DNA of 29,047 nt from CAYLXX01 sp964387955 (GCA_964387955.1 CAYLXX010000011.1:1-29047), one strand, 5' to 3'; positions 7,864 through 15,418 are shown, counted from the stretch's first letter. Notes: generated by a model from the sequence alone, not told the origin. Numbers and translations are program-made.

Positions 7864-8820
7864 ATGCCGGAAAGAGGTTTGGTAAACCCGGAAAATGTAT
7901 CATATACTTCAACACTAGACAAACGGGTGCGGCTCTATTCTACGGTCCAGAAAGCACAATTGTTTGTTCTCCACAATACACTAGATGAAATTAATGAACA
8001 AGCTAAAACTGACCCTTTTGGCGCATCAATGTTTTGCCTCGACCTTAACGAAGATCCTATTATCAGAGATCAGGTCATGCCTGATGTCAATCATAGAACA
8101 CTCACCTTCAATGGTAAACCAGCAACAGTCATACAAATAAGGGATATCTTAGAAGAATCGGGTTATCCAATTGACATATCAAACGCACAAGCAATATCTG
8201 ATGATGATTTATCTCGCAGGGCACATGAAAACTATGCCAGAACTGCAGTTGCGTGGACTGAGGAAGCGGCTGATAACTTGGGCAATAGTTCTTTGAGATT
8301 TATGCATGATATTCGTGAAGTAGAAAAACTTGCCGACGAATCAGGTCTTGATTTAACTGCGGGGGATGGGGGAGTAAGAGAAATGAAACGAGGTTATTTT
8401 AAAAAATTACGCAATGATGCCCGGTCAGTGACCAATAGTATCACCGACGAAATCACAGCAGAAAAAGTAATGCTGATTCTGGAAGATATAACTAATAAAG
8501 CTTTAGCTGAAGACCCGGAAGTATCTGAAGAATATGTTAAACGCGTGTACCCTAAAATAGTTGAATTTATTAGTAAAAAACTTGGAGATTTAAGAAATAG
8601 AAAAGATAATCTTGGTGATCGTTTAATGGCAGGCATTACATATTTGGCTGAATTTTCTCACAGAGATGTCTCACAGCTAATTAAGAAGCAGGAAGAGCTC
8701 GATCAAGAACAACAAGCAGCACAAATCGTCAAAGAAACAAAGCCAACTATTTTGAGTAAATTGTCAAAATATGTCGTGCTTGATTTAAGACCTGACTGGG
8801 GTGGAGAACGAGGAGACTAG
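7864..8820 (+). CDS. Uncharacterised soluble helical protein
   Basis: 318 aa, not recognised. No signal peptide or membrane span. Residues ~1-100 look mixed alpha/beta (FNGKPATVIQIRDILEESGYPID). From ~110 on it is strongly helical and charged, ending in a likely coiled coil near 280 (LIKKQEELDQEQQAA). No catalytic or metal-binding motif stands out. It is monocistronic, with a strong promoter (TTGACA, 17 bp, TAGATT) 9 nt upstream of the start, so it is probably well expressed. It converges on the LamG gene; a 12-bp palindrome covers its stop codon. The function cannot be inferred. Confidence 0.75.
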   Translation: MPERGLVNPENVSYTSTLDKRVRLYSTVQKAQLFVLHNTLDEINEQAKTDPFGASMFCLDLNEDPIIRDQVMPDVNHRTLTFNGKPATVIQIRDILEESGYPIDISNAQAISDDDLSRRAHENYARTAVAWTEEAADNLGNSSLRFMHDIREVEKLADESGLDLTAGDGGVREMKRGYFKKLRNDARSVTNSITDEITAEKVMLILEDITNKALAEDPEVSEEYVKRVYPKIVEFISKKLGDLRNRKDNLGDRLMAGITYLAEFSHRDVSQLIKKQEELDQEQQAAQIVKETKPTILSKLSKYVVLDLRPDWGGERGD

Positions 8821-8824
8821 TCTC
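8813..8824. repeat. 12-bp perfect palindrome at a convergent gene end
   Basis: GAGACTAGTCTC spans the stop codon of the 7864 gene, 12 bp before the LamG gene stop. No T-tract follows on either strand, so it is not a standard intrinsic terminator. It may be chance. Confidence 0.35.
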
Positions 8825-8836
8825 ACACATAGGAGA

Positions 8837-9733
8837 TCATTTTCCTGCTCCGGCGAAAGGGAAAGGGATTGTAGAGGTAACAAAATGTACCGGGCCGTTA
8901 ATTACACCGGCGTATCCATTACTAGAATCATCTGCTATCGAAGTTACGCCATCTTTTTCATCAAAATGGTAGAGAAGCATCGTATTAGCATCTCTCACAA
9001 AAGGCGTAAGCGAAGGCTGGAATGAAACTTGATATCGAGCTGTGTTTGAAAGTCTTAGTTCATCAATTTGACCGCTAAAGTAGCCTCGATGCGAGCCAAA
9101 TCCAACAGCACCCACTCTAATCGGTGCAGCACTTTTGCAGGTACCAGATACATTACCAATTGAGCCTGTTTCTTTTACACCATCTGCAAAAATGCTTAAA
9201 TCACCATTCGGCTGTATCACTCCGGCTAAATGGTGCCATGCGCTTGCATGTTGGTAATCTAAGCGCTGATGAGATGCTACTGTCCAATCAGAATGACAAT
9301 CATATCGCTGATTATTGACTACAAAATAATAATCAAGGTTATATTTTTGGGCATCTTCAGAACGAATACCTACGTTGAGAAGAAAATTTTCATCCTCATA
9401 ATTAATTTTATTCACAATGGTCATCGACTGGTCTACATAACTATTGGGGTCAAACCTTAATTTAAACCAAGCTTCGGCAGTAAATCCAAATTGCGCATTA
9501 ACTGGTATAGTAGCGGGCGCTTCAATATAACTGCTTAGACCATCAAAATCGGCTGCATTACCCCACCTATTAATAGGGGACATGCTCGTTCCGGCAGCTT
9601 TATTAAGAAGGGTTATCCCATTTTTACTGATCGAACTTGAAGAAATAAAAACCATTAAAATAGCAATGACGAGACAAATAACAGAAATAAGAGTGACGGT
9701 AGTATGGTGTTTTGATGCACGTCGACGGGCCAT
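8837..9733 (-). CDS. Membrane-anchored LamG-domain (ConA-like lectin/glucanase fold) surface protein
   Basis: 298 aa. A basic N-terminus (MARRRASKHH) precedes one hydrophobic span at ~13-32, so it is an anchored or secreted protein. Residues ~60-285 match the LamG/Laminin_G_3 pattern: FDGLSSYIEAPATI, FTAEAWFKL, a central WHHLAGVIQPNGDLSIFADGV, then GQIDELRLSNTARY and LLYHFDE. These domains bind carbohydrate or protein and are common in cell-surface proteins of CPR bacteria. No catalytic residues can be assigned. It has its own strong promoter and is monocistronic. Confidence 0.87.
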   Translation of the reverse strand: MARRRASKHHTTVTLISVICLVIAILMVFISSSSISKNGITLLNKAAGTSMSPINRWGNAADFDGLSSYIEAPATIPVNAQFGFTAEAWFKLRFDPNSYVDQSMTIVNKINYEDENFLLNVGIRSEDAQKYNLDYYFVVNNQRYDCHSDWTVASHQRLDYQHASAWHHLAGVIQPNGDLSIFADGVKETGSIGNVSGTCKSAAPIRVGAVGFGSHRGYFSGQIDELRLSNTARYQVSFQPSLTPFVRDANTMLLYHFDEKDGVTSIADDSSNGYAGVINGPVHFVTSTIPFPFAGAGK

Positions 9734-9740
9734 TGATTAC

Positions 9741-9769
9741 ACGATATCTGATATAAACTCGGCTGTCAA
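9741..9769 (-). promoter_or_regulatory. Promoter of the LamG gene
   Basis: Minus strand TTGACA (9769-9764), 17-bp spacer, TATCGT (9746-9741), 7 nt to ATG 9733. A leaderless transcript is predicted. The -35 overlaps the 3' end of the idi gene. Confidence 0.6.
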
Positions 9770-10281
9770 GAGGATATGTAAGAAAAAACTTTATCCCAGA
9801 CTTTTTTCATCCAATAGGTGTATAAATCGGGATTTTTTTCGATGTCTTTTTTTAACCAGTCTAGATCGACCCATTTGTAGCTATCTACCTCATCTGGGTT
9901 TATTTGTGGGTGTGCATCACAGGTACCAATAAATACATGATCAACTTCATGCTCGGTTAACTCGTTATCCAATTTTGCCTTGTATGTAAATTTGAAGACA
10001 TTTTTTAAGTCACAATCAAACCCCATTTCTTCTTTAAGCCTTCGATGAACGGCGTTATCTATATTTTCACTGGGTCTGGGATGGCTACAGCAAGTATTTG
10101 TCCATAAACCACCTGAATGATACTTGGTTAAAGCCCTTCTTTGTAAAAGTAATTGGCCTTTTTTATTAAAAATAAATATCGAAAAAGCCCGGTGAAGTTT
10201 ACCTTCTCGATGAGCCTGAAGTTTTTCTGCGGTGCCAATTTGATTGTCATCTTGATCTACAAGAATTACATGCTCTGCCAT
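9766..10281 (-). CDS. idi: Isopentenyl-diphosphate delta-isomerase, type I (Nudix fold)
   Basis: 171 aa from ATG 10281. It interconverts IPP and DMAPP, the starter units of polyprenyl carriers. Motifs are the substrate/metal region LHRAFSIFIFN at ~29-39, catalytic Cys in WTNTCCSHP (C65 by alignment with the family), a Nudix-like RRLKEEMG at ~80-87, and catalytic Glu E112 in EHEVDHVF. The open frame continues upstream to 10491, but that extension reads through the tRNA-Ser antisense (GVGFEPTVPFGTHAFQ), so the shorter start is right. TAAAAT lies 11 nt upstream. No other isoprenoid gene is visible here. Confidence 0.9.
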   Translation of the reverse strand: MAEHVILVDQDDNQIGTAEKLQAHREGKLHRAFSIFIFNKKGQLLLQRRALTKYHSGGLWTNTCCSHPRPSENIDNAVHRRLKEEMGFDCDLKNVFKFTYKAKLDNELTEHEVDHVFIGTCDAHPQINPDEVDSYKWVDLDWLKKDIEKNPDLYTYWMKKVWDKVFSYISS

Positions 10282-10327
10282 AGGAAAGAATAATTTTACA
10301 TCATATTTGGTAAAATGAGAGCTCAAA

Positions 10328-10415
10328 GGAAGGGTCGCATAGTGGCCTAGTGCGCACGCTTGGAAAGCGTGTGTTCCGAAAGGAACCGTGGGTTCAAATC
10401 CCACCCCTTCCGCCA
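10328..10415 (+). tRNA. tRNA-Ser (anticodon GGA)
   Basis: 88 nt including encoded CCA (10413-10415). The acceptor stem is GGAAGGG/CCCTTCC. Anticodon stem CACGC/GCGTG encloses TTGGAAA, giving GGA for UCC/UCU. The long class II variable arm (TGTTCCGAAAGGAACCG) and T arm GTGGGTTCAAATCCCAC are clear. Unlike tRNA-Leu in this window, CCA is genomically encoded. Confidence 0.96.
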
Positions 10416-10423
10416 AAATAGTG

Positions 10424-10452
10424 TTGAAAAATTTTCTCGATACTGTTAATTT
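10424..10452 (+). promoter_or_regulatory. Candidate promoter of the 52-aa gene
   Basis: TTGAAA (10424-10429), 17-bp spacer, TAATTT (10447-10452) preceded by TGT (extended -10), 8 nt to ATG 10461. It follows directly after tRNA-Ser. Confidence 0.4.
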
Positions 10453-10460
10453 TAAATTAC

Positions 10461-10619
10461 ATGAGAAAAAGAAAATCCAGAAAAAAGACATCTGACAATC
10501 CAGTACTTAAGGGGGCAACATATCTTTGCTATGGTTTTGTTATTATCATCGCCCTGATTTTTTTATACACACTATTCATGTACCTCTTGTCCTACTTCAC
10601 ACAGATACCCATTCGTTAG
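10461..10619 (+). CDS. 52-aa single-span membrane protein
   Basis: The start is strongly basic (MRKRKSRKKTSDNP), followed by one hydrophobic span at ~21-44 (CYGFVIIIALIFLYTLFMYLL) and a short outside tail (FTQIPIR). This is the positive-inside, single-pass design of a genuine small membrane protein. It is supported by a correctly spaced -35/-10 pair ending 8 nt before the ATG. No SD and no recognised family. It might be an accessory subunit of a membrane complex, but no partner is evident: neighbours are tRNA-Ser and a proline-rich anchored protein. Confidence 0.5.
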   Translation: MRKRKSRKKTSDNPVLKGATYLCYGFVIIIALIFLYTLFMYLLSYFTQIPIR

Positions 10620-10638
10620 CGGCAATTTTTAGAACTGC

Positions 10639-10666
10639 TTGATTTTAATGTAACAAAGAGTAATAT
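10639..10666 (+). promoter_or_regulatory. Candidate promoter of the 10680 gene
   Basis: TTGATT (10639-10644), 16-bp spacer, TAATAT (10661-10666), 13 nt to ATG 10680, so a leader of only about 6 nt is expected. No SD. Confidence 0.4.
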
Positions 10667-10679
10667 ATAGGCAGAAACT

Positions 10680-11531
10680 ATGTTGATTGAAAATCTGGCC
10701 AAAAATCCCCAATCAGACGAAGAAAAAGTCGAATCTGAGCTTGCACGTATGAATCGAATAAATACTGAGATGATGGCTGGAGTAAATATAAAAAATGAGG
10801 CCGTATCTCATGAAGATGATGGCATACGCTACTGGCTTCATAAGGATGATTTTTCAAAAAAAGCTGGCGAATACATCGATAAACACCGTAAAATGCTCGT
10901 TGCACTTGGTTTAACTGCAGTCGCAATTATGGGAGGGGCAGTCGCCTTAGTGAGTTGTTCCGGACAGCCGCAGCCGCAACCACTACCTGAACCGTCACCA
11001 ACGCCTTTAGTGCCAACTCCAACAGTTCCAGAAGCCACTCCTACACTTGTTCCAACCTTGACACCCACAATGGAACCTACTGCCAGTCCAACACTTGAAC
11101 CTGACTATACATATAACCGCCAGTGGATACCAGACAACATCTTAGACCCTCGTCAATCACCCTACACAGTGGCCATCAATAAAATCCATGAGTATTTTCA
11201 CGATGTGAGAGAAGGATCGGCTATGGAGAATTCACTAGCCATGTTTGATGCAGATCTGTGGACTGCTCACACCCACACGACACCAGCTCAAGCATTTAAT
11301 CTTCCTGTAGGAAAACATATCGATATCCCAGGTAAACCTATCATGCAAGTAGCAAAAGATTGTTTTGCAGGCGATCCAATCGAAATTGCTCCTAAACTGA
11401 CGACTCAACTTTGTCCAGATATTTATACGATGTCGGGCTATGCACTCGACGATCCAACTAATGAAGTCATTGATCCTGCAGCTATACGTGTCGAGCAAAC
11501 ATTAAAGACAGAAATCTTCGTCAATCCTTAA
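10680..11531 (+). CDS. Type II membrane protein with Pro/Thr-rich stalk and unknown outer domain
   Basis: 283 aa. About 70 charged residues come first (predicted inside), then a hydrophobic span at ~70-92 ending ALVSCSG. A Pro/Thr/Glu-rich linker follows at ~95-140, with repeated PTP/PTL units typical of a wall-spanning stalk. The outer domain (~141-283) contains three Cys in its last third (AKDCFAG, TQLCPDI) but matches no family I recognise. The lipobox-like VSC is probably irrelevant because of the long cytoplasmic N-terminus. The gene overlaps the convergent kbl gene by 11 bp at the 3' end. Confidence 0.72.
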   Translation: MLIENLAKNPQSDEEKVESELARMNRINTEMMAGVNIKNEAVSHEDDGIRYWLHKDDFSKKAGEYIDKHRKMLVALGLTAVAIMGGAVALVSCSGQPQPQPLPEPSPTPLVPTPTVPEATPTLVPTLTPTMEPTASPTLEPDYTYNRQWIPDNILDPRQSPYTVAINKIHEYFHDVREGSAMENSLAMFDADLWTAHTHTTPAQAFNLPVGKHIDIPGKPIMQVAKDCFAGDPIEIAPKLTTQLCPDIYTMSGYALDDPTNEVIDPAAIRVEQTLKTEIFVNP

Positions 11532-12756
11532 GAAGTTTTATTACCTCATCTAAATCATCCTGTGTATGAAGAGAATTCAATTGCACTCGGAGTTCGTCAC
11601 GACCAGGAGGAACGACGGGGTAGGTGATAGGAGTAACTAAAATACCGTTTTCAAAAAGTTTGGTTGCTTTCTCTTTGGCTTTGCCTGCATCACCGATAAG
11701 GACAGGTTGGATAGGGTGAATCGAGTTGGTTGCTAGGGGAATGCCGGCTTCTTGAGCTTGCTTTTTAAAATAAGCGATATGATCTTTGAGAGTTTGTAAG
11801 CGTTTTTTGCCTTCTGGTTTATCGATGGTTTGAATGTTGGCAAGAGCGGCCGCGGCGGTACTAGGGGAGATAGAGTTTGAGTAAATGTAAGTTGACGAAG
11901 CTTCGCGGAAATAGTCGATTGCCACCTGATCTGCCACGACATAACCGCCATCGGCGCCAAAGGCTTTACCGATAGTTGCAGTTAGAACATCTGCTTTTCC
12001 GCCAGATATTTCCTCACAGCCGCGGCCAGTGCTCCCAAATGCACCCACGCCGTGACTGTCGTCTACAATCAACAAAACACCTTGCGGATATTTTTCATCA
12101 TATTTGGCGATAACATCTTGTATTTTTTTAAGATCGGCATATTCACCAATCATCGAGAAAACTCCATCTGTGAGAACAATGGCTCTTTGATAATTTATCA
12201 ACCCTTCCTCAAGTTTTTTACCCAGATCTTCGTAATCCATATGTTTGTAAATTGTCTTCTGATCCTTGCCGACACCAGATATTCGTATGCCATCGATAAT
12301 ACTTCTATGGTTTAATTCATCCGAAATCACATACACGTTTGACTCGACAACTGTAGTTTTGCGTTGACCTTTTACAAGGGTCATAATGACCGCTAAATTG
12401 GTCGCAAAGCCCGATGAAAACACAATTGCATCATCTCGACCATGAAATTTAGCCAGGGCTTGCTCAAGTTGCCGATGGGGTAGGGTAGAACCAGATATAA
12501 ATCGTACAGCTCCTGGTCCAGTTCCAAAAATTTCGGCTGTTTTTGCTTCTTGTTTGATAGCTTCTTTATTAAACCGTAAGCCTAAATAATCATTGGAGTT
12601 AAACAAGATATATTCTTTACCATTTATCATAGCTCTTGGAGACTTTCCCTCAGGAAACACATATTTTTCAATAATTTTTTCTTGGCGCTTTGCAGAATGA
12701 GACGCATCAATGTCAGCAACTTCTTTTTTTAATATATCGTAAAAATGTTGTTTCAT
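11521..12756 (-). CDS. kbl: 2-amino-3-ketobutyrate CoA ligase (glycine C-acetyltransferase), PLP-dependent
   Basis: 411 aa, alpha-oxoamine synthase family, fold-type I. Visible features: NSNDYLGL at ~53-60, GPGAVRFISGS at ~80-90, cofactor-stacking His in ELNH (H150), VDDSHGVGAFG at ~231-241 whose Asp binds the pyridine nitrogen, and the PLP lysine K264 in TIGKAFGADGG. The family also includes BioF, HemA and serine palmitoyltransferase. The 4-nt overlap with the threonine dehydrogenase gene upstream decides for Kbl: 2-amino-3-ketobutyrate plus CoA gives glycine plus acetyl-CoA. The GTGPGAVRFISGS segment differs somewhat from E. coli Kbl, so substrate identity rests partly on context. Confidence 0.87.
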   Translation of the reverse strand: MKQHFYDILKKEVADIDASHSAKRQEKIIEKYVFPEGKSPRAMINGKEYILFNSNDYLGLRFNKEAIKQEAKTAEIFGTGPGAVRFISGSTLPHRQLEQALAKFHGRDDAIVFSSGFATNLAVIMTLVKGQRKTTVVESNVYVISDELNHRSIIDGIRISGVGKDQKTIYKHMDYEDLGKKLEEGLINYQRAIVLTDGVFSMIGEYADLKKIQDVIAKYDEKYPQGVLLIVDDSHGVGAFGSTGRGCEEISGGKADVLTATIGKAFGADGGYVVADQVAIDYFREASSTYIYSNSISPSTAAAALANIQTIDKPEGKKRLQTLKDHIAYFKKQAQEAGIPLATNSIHPIQPVLIGDAGKAKEKATKLFENGILVTPITYPVVPPGRDELRVQLNSLHTQDDLDEVIKLLKD

Positions 12757-13685
12757 ATTTTCTTTTTAATTTCCTCATACATAACTTTGGTCATTTTCGC
12801 CAGATCAAACGATGGCTGCCAACCCCAATCTTTTCTCGCCTGAGAATCATCGATCACCTTCGGCCAACTATCGGCAATCGGCTGGTGTTCGTCTGGTACA
12901 AATGTACAAGTAAACTCGGGCATAATCTTTTTAATCTCAGCGACTAAATCACCAGGTGCAAAACTAATAGCTGCAAAATTATAACTTGTGCGAATGCTAA
13001 TTCTTTCAGATGGTGCATTCATAAGATCTAGCGTGCCTTTAATGGCATCATCCATATACATCATTGGCAGCACTGAGTCTTCTTTTAAAAAGCATTGATA
13101 TTTTTTGTCTTTAATAGCTGCGTAGAAAATATGGATTGCATATTCTGTCGTCCCAGCTCCAGGAGGAGCTTTATATCCAAGCAAACCTGGATATCGTAAA
13201 CTTCTTACATCGACTCCATATTTTAAAAAATAATACTGGCATAAAAGTTCACCCGATACTTTATCCACGCCGTACATAGTATTTGGCTCAAGGATGGTAT
13301 GTTGAGGAGTATTTTTCTTGGGAGTCGTCGGACCAAAAGCTGCAATCGAGCTAGGCCAAAACAATTTAAATTTATGCTCAATTGCCAAATCCAGCATATG
13401 CTTAACGCTCAAATAATTCACACTCCATGCAAGCTGCGGATCCTTTTCCGAACCTGCCGAAAGCAGGCCTGCCAGATGATACACAGTACCAATATCGTGT
13501 TTTTTAATGATGCTTTCCAGATTGTCTTTATTGGTAACGTCGCCTTTTTCCATGATGGTGCCGTTATCTGATTTTGTACTATGGAGAAGGGAGACTACAG
13601 AATCTGCGCCATATGTTTTAAGAAGTTGAGGAACTAAATCAGATCCAACGAGACCAAATGCACCTGTTACTAAGATTTTTTTCAT
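12753..13685 (-). CDS. tdh: L-threonine 3-dehydrogenase, SDR type
   Basis: 310 aa. The NAD-binding GAFGLVG is at 8-14 and the catalytic YxxxK pair is Y138/K142 (YGVDK). The TDH-specific stretch RYPGLLGYKAPPGAGTT and the late LPMMYMDDAI identify the short-chain-type threonine dehydrogenase, as in Cupriavidus, Flavobacterium and trypanosomes, rather than the zinc MDR-type of E. coli. It oxidises L-threonine to 2-amino-3-ketobutyrate. The stop codon overlaps the kbl start (ATGA), so the unstable product can pass directly to Kbl. A leader of about 20 nt after TACAAT is likely. No SD is obvious. Confidence 0.9.
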   Translation of the reverse strand: MKKILVTGAFGLVGSDLVPQLLKTYGADSVVSLLHSTKSDNGTIMEKGDVTNKDNLESIIKKHDIGTVYHLAGLLSAGSEKDPQLAWSVNYLSVKHMLDLAIEHKFKLFWPSSIAAFGPTTPKKNTPQHTILEPNTMYGVDKVSGELLCQYYFLKYGVDVRSLRYPGLLGYKAPPGAGTTEYAIHIFYAAIKDKKYQCFLKEDSVLPMMYMDDAIKGTLDLMNAPSERISIRTSYNFAAISFAPGDLVAEIKKIMPEFTCTFVPDEHQPIADSWPKVIDDSQARKDWGWQPSFDLAKMTKVMYEEIKKKI

Positions 13686-13764
13686 ATCAGGTATGTATGT
13701 AATGTGTATTGTATCATAAAGCTTTATTACTTTGTTCTTACAACTTCTTCACTCGAACGTCATA

Positions 13765-13791
13765 TTGACGCAGTATTCTTAGACTTATAAT
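13765..13791 (+). promoter_or_regulatory. Candidate promoter for the secreted protein-sortase pair
   Basis: TTGACG (13765-13770), a short 15-bp spacer, perfect TATAAT (13786-13791). A leader of about 40 nt would follow, with SD AAGGAAGGGGG just before ATG 13838. The spacer is shorter than optimal. Confidence 0.4.
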
Positions 13792-13837
13792 CGCAAATTC
13801 TATCTAAAAGTTTGACACAAGGAAGGGGGTGAAATGT

Positions 13838-14095
13838 ATGGTCAAAGCAATCATTGTCTTTATCTTTAGTTTAGTAGCGACTGTGATGGTGTCAGCTGCA
13901 GTATCGGCGCAAACCTACACCAATACCAATAACACGCCTACTAACACGTCAACAGGTACAACTAGCCCAACAAGCAGCACTACCATGTCTCCAAGCCCAA
14001 CTACCACTGGTACACAACAGGGAGTAGGAGGAGCAGGCACAAGTACTATGCCAAGTCAAGCACCAAGCACCGGCTTAGGTGGTTTAAGTAATTAA
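13838..14095 (+). CDS. Small secreted Ser/Thr-rich protein
   Basis: 85 aa from ATG 13838. It starts with a classical signal peptide (VKAIIVFIFSLVATVMVSAAVSA, probable cleavage after SAQ or VSA). The rest is almost entirely Thr, Ser, Asn, Pro and Gly, ending APSTGLGGLSN. The SD AAGGAAGGGGG is 8 nt before ATG 13838; the in-frame GTG at 13829 is inside the SD and is rejected. The sequence suggests a disordered, possibly O-glycosylated surface or stalk protein. The PSTG near the end recalls sortase signals, and a sortase gene follows 53 nt downstream, but there is no membrane span or basic tail after it. Confidence 0.7.
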   Translation: MVKAIIVFIFSLVATVMVSAAVSAQTYTNTNNTPTNTSTGTTSPTSSTTMSPSPTTTGTQQGVGGAGTSTMPSQAPSTGLGGLSN

Positions 14096-14112
14096 CTTGC
14101 ACTTTAAGATAA

Positions 14113-14140
14113 GTACCTGGGAGTTAAAACTTCCAGGTAC
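14113..14140 (+). other. Hairpin between secreted-protein and sortase genes
   Basis: GTACCTGG (14113-14120) pairs perfectly with CCAGGTAC (14133-14140); the stem may extend inward by AG/CT after one mismatch. No T-tract follows, so it is not a standard terminator. It ends just before the sortase SD (GGAG, 14142-14145) and could modulate readthrough, mRNA stability or sortase translation. Confidence 0.6.
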
Positions 14141-14148
14141 TGGAGTAT

Positions 14149-14694
14149 ATGAAAAAATTCATTTTGATTCTGGCTATAGTTCTGGGAATCGGCGTTGGGG
14201 GAATTATTTCTTCTCATCCCGAAACTGCCCGCACTGCTATCCTCGCATTCCAATCCAAACCCAAAGAACTTACGATCCCAGCTCTCAATGTCCAAACCCA
14301 GATTGAATACGTAGGCAAAGATAAAAATGGCGCCATGGAAGTGCCAAAAAATACCAATAATGTTGCCTGGTACATGCTCGGGCCTTTACCTGGGGGACAG
14401 GGGAATGCAGTTATCGCCGGCCACCTGGATACCCAAACTGGCCCGGCTATTTTTGCCCATTTATCCGACCTGGCGCCAGGTGATGAAGTGACTGTGACCG
14501 ATGAGAAGGGAGTGCAAAAAACATTTGTGGTTGAAAAAACCGCAGTCTATGACGAAGACCAATTCCCGATAAATGATGTCTTCGGACCTTCAGAAAAACC
14601 CAGACTTAATCTGATAACGTGCACCGGTTCTTTCAATAAAGCAATTAAAGAATATAACAAACGCTACGTAGTATACACAGTCCTAAAGAGCTAA
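14149..14694 (+). CDS. Sortase (class E/F-like)
   Basis: 181 aa. An N-terminal signal-anchor lies at ~3-21, then the sortase beta-barrel. The catalytic triad is complete: H92 in AGHLDT, C158 in LITCTG and R172 in KRYVVYT. Sortases cleave a C-terminal sorting motif and join the substrate to the wall or another protein. The short length and single anchor fit class E or F housekeeping-type enzymes, but class cannot be fixed by eye. GGAG lies 4 nt before the ATG, one of the few SD sites here. Its best local candidate substrate is the Ser/Thr-rich protein upstream, though that lacks a full sorting signal. Confidence 0.9.
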   Translation: MKKFILILAIVLGIGVGGIISSHPETARTAILAFQSKPKELTIPALNVQTQIEYVGKDKNGAMEVPKNTNNVAWYMLGPLPGGQGNAVIAGHLDTQTGPAIFAHLSDLAPGDEVTVTDEKGVQKTFVVEKTAVYDEDQFPINDVFGPSEKPRLNLITCTGSFNKAIKEYNKRYVVYTVLKS

Positions 14695-15417
14695 CTACAC
14701 CAATCGAGTAATAATAAAAATAAACGCCACTCCAAGAATTGTCAATCCAATCATCTTCCATGAACTATGTTTGCTATGCGCTTCAGGTAACAAATCGCTT
14801 GAACCTATGTAAAGCAAAAATCCAGCAAAAAACCCCAGGTACAACACAAGCCAGGCATCGGGAATGATAAAAATATACGTTGAAATCACACCGATAACAG
14901 GCGCTATAGCATCGGCCAATAAAAACACAAAAGCCTTCTGACGACTGTTTTTATTTACCAGCATAAGAGAGACAGTATTGAGTCCATCTGAGAAATCATG
15001 CGCAATCACGGCAATGGCTACAATTAAACCTACATGGGGATTGATATGAAAACCCAAACCAATTCCGACACCATCAAGAAAGCTATGAAATATCAATCCT
15101 GACGAGCTAATAATGCCCACATGCGGATGTCTGTGGTCGGCGTATTCTCCCTCATGAGAGTGGTGGATAACGGCATATTTTTCCAGTATATGAATGACTA
15201 AATAACCTGTCACAATTGCCATCAAAGGAGCAGTAATATCAATATTTTTTTCTTGGACAATACTAAAAATTTCGGGGATAATATCAAAAAAACAAACTGC
15301 AATCAAAACTCCAGCTGTAAAACTGAGAATAAAATGTATGTGTTTGTGATACCGAAGCGAAAATAAACCGCCTAAAAACGTGGAAATAAATGTCGCTATC
15401 GCAAAAAAAATAGGCAT
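14695..15417 (-). CDS. ZIP-family metal (probably zinc) transporter
   Basis: 240 aa from ATG 15417, about eight membrane spans. The ZIP metal-site motifs are visible: HSFLDGVGIGLGF in span 4 and AHDFSDGLNTVSL in span 5. A His-rich loop (HHSHEGEYADHRHPHVG) lies between spans 3 and 4. ZIP proteins bring zinc, and sometimes iron or manganese, into the cytoplasm. The ATG comes 1 nt after the stop of the Fur-family regulator, so translation is coupled; the longer reading frame from 15444 would overlap that gene. It is convergent with sortase with zero spacing. Probably repressed together with the regulator by the operator at 15832-15850. Confidence 0.88.
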   Translation of the reverse strand: MPIFFAIATFISTFLGGLFSLRYHKHIHFILSFTAGVLIAVCFFDIIPEIFSIVQEKNIDITAPLMAIVTGYLVIHILEKYAVIHHSHEGEYADHRHPHVGIISSSGLIFHSFLDGVGIGLGFHINPHVGLIVAIAVIAHDFSDGLNTVSLMLVNKNSRQKAFVFLLADAIAPVIGVISTYIFIIPDAWLVLYLGFFAGFLLYIGSSDLLPEAHSKHSSWKMIGLTILGVAFIFIITRLV

Positions 15418-15418
15418 A

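Noticed and set aside
10282..10491. N-terminal extension of Idi to 10491
   Set aside because: The extension is the antisense of tRNA-Ser (GVGFEPTVPFGTHAFQ is a known signature of such spurious translation) and Idi homology begins at 10281.
13829..13837. GTG start for the Ser/Thr-rich protein
   Set aside because: GTG 13829 lies in the SD AAGGAAGGGGG; ATG 13838 has ideal spacing and gives a better signal peptide.
14097..14306. 69-aa frame overlapping the sortase start
   Set aside because: Out-of-frame reading through the hairpin and the sortase N-terminus; no SD or domain.
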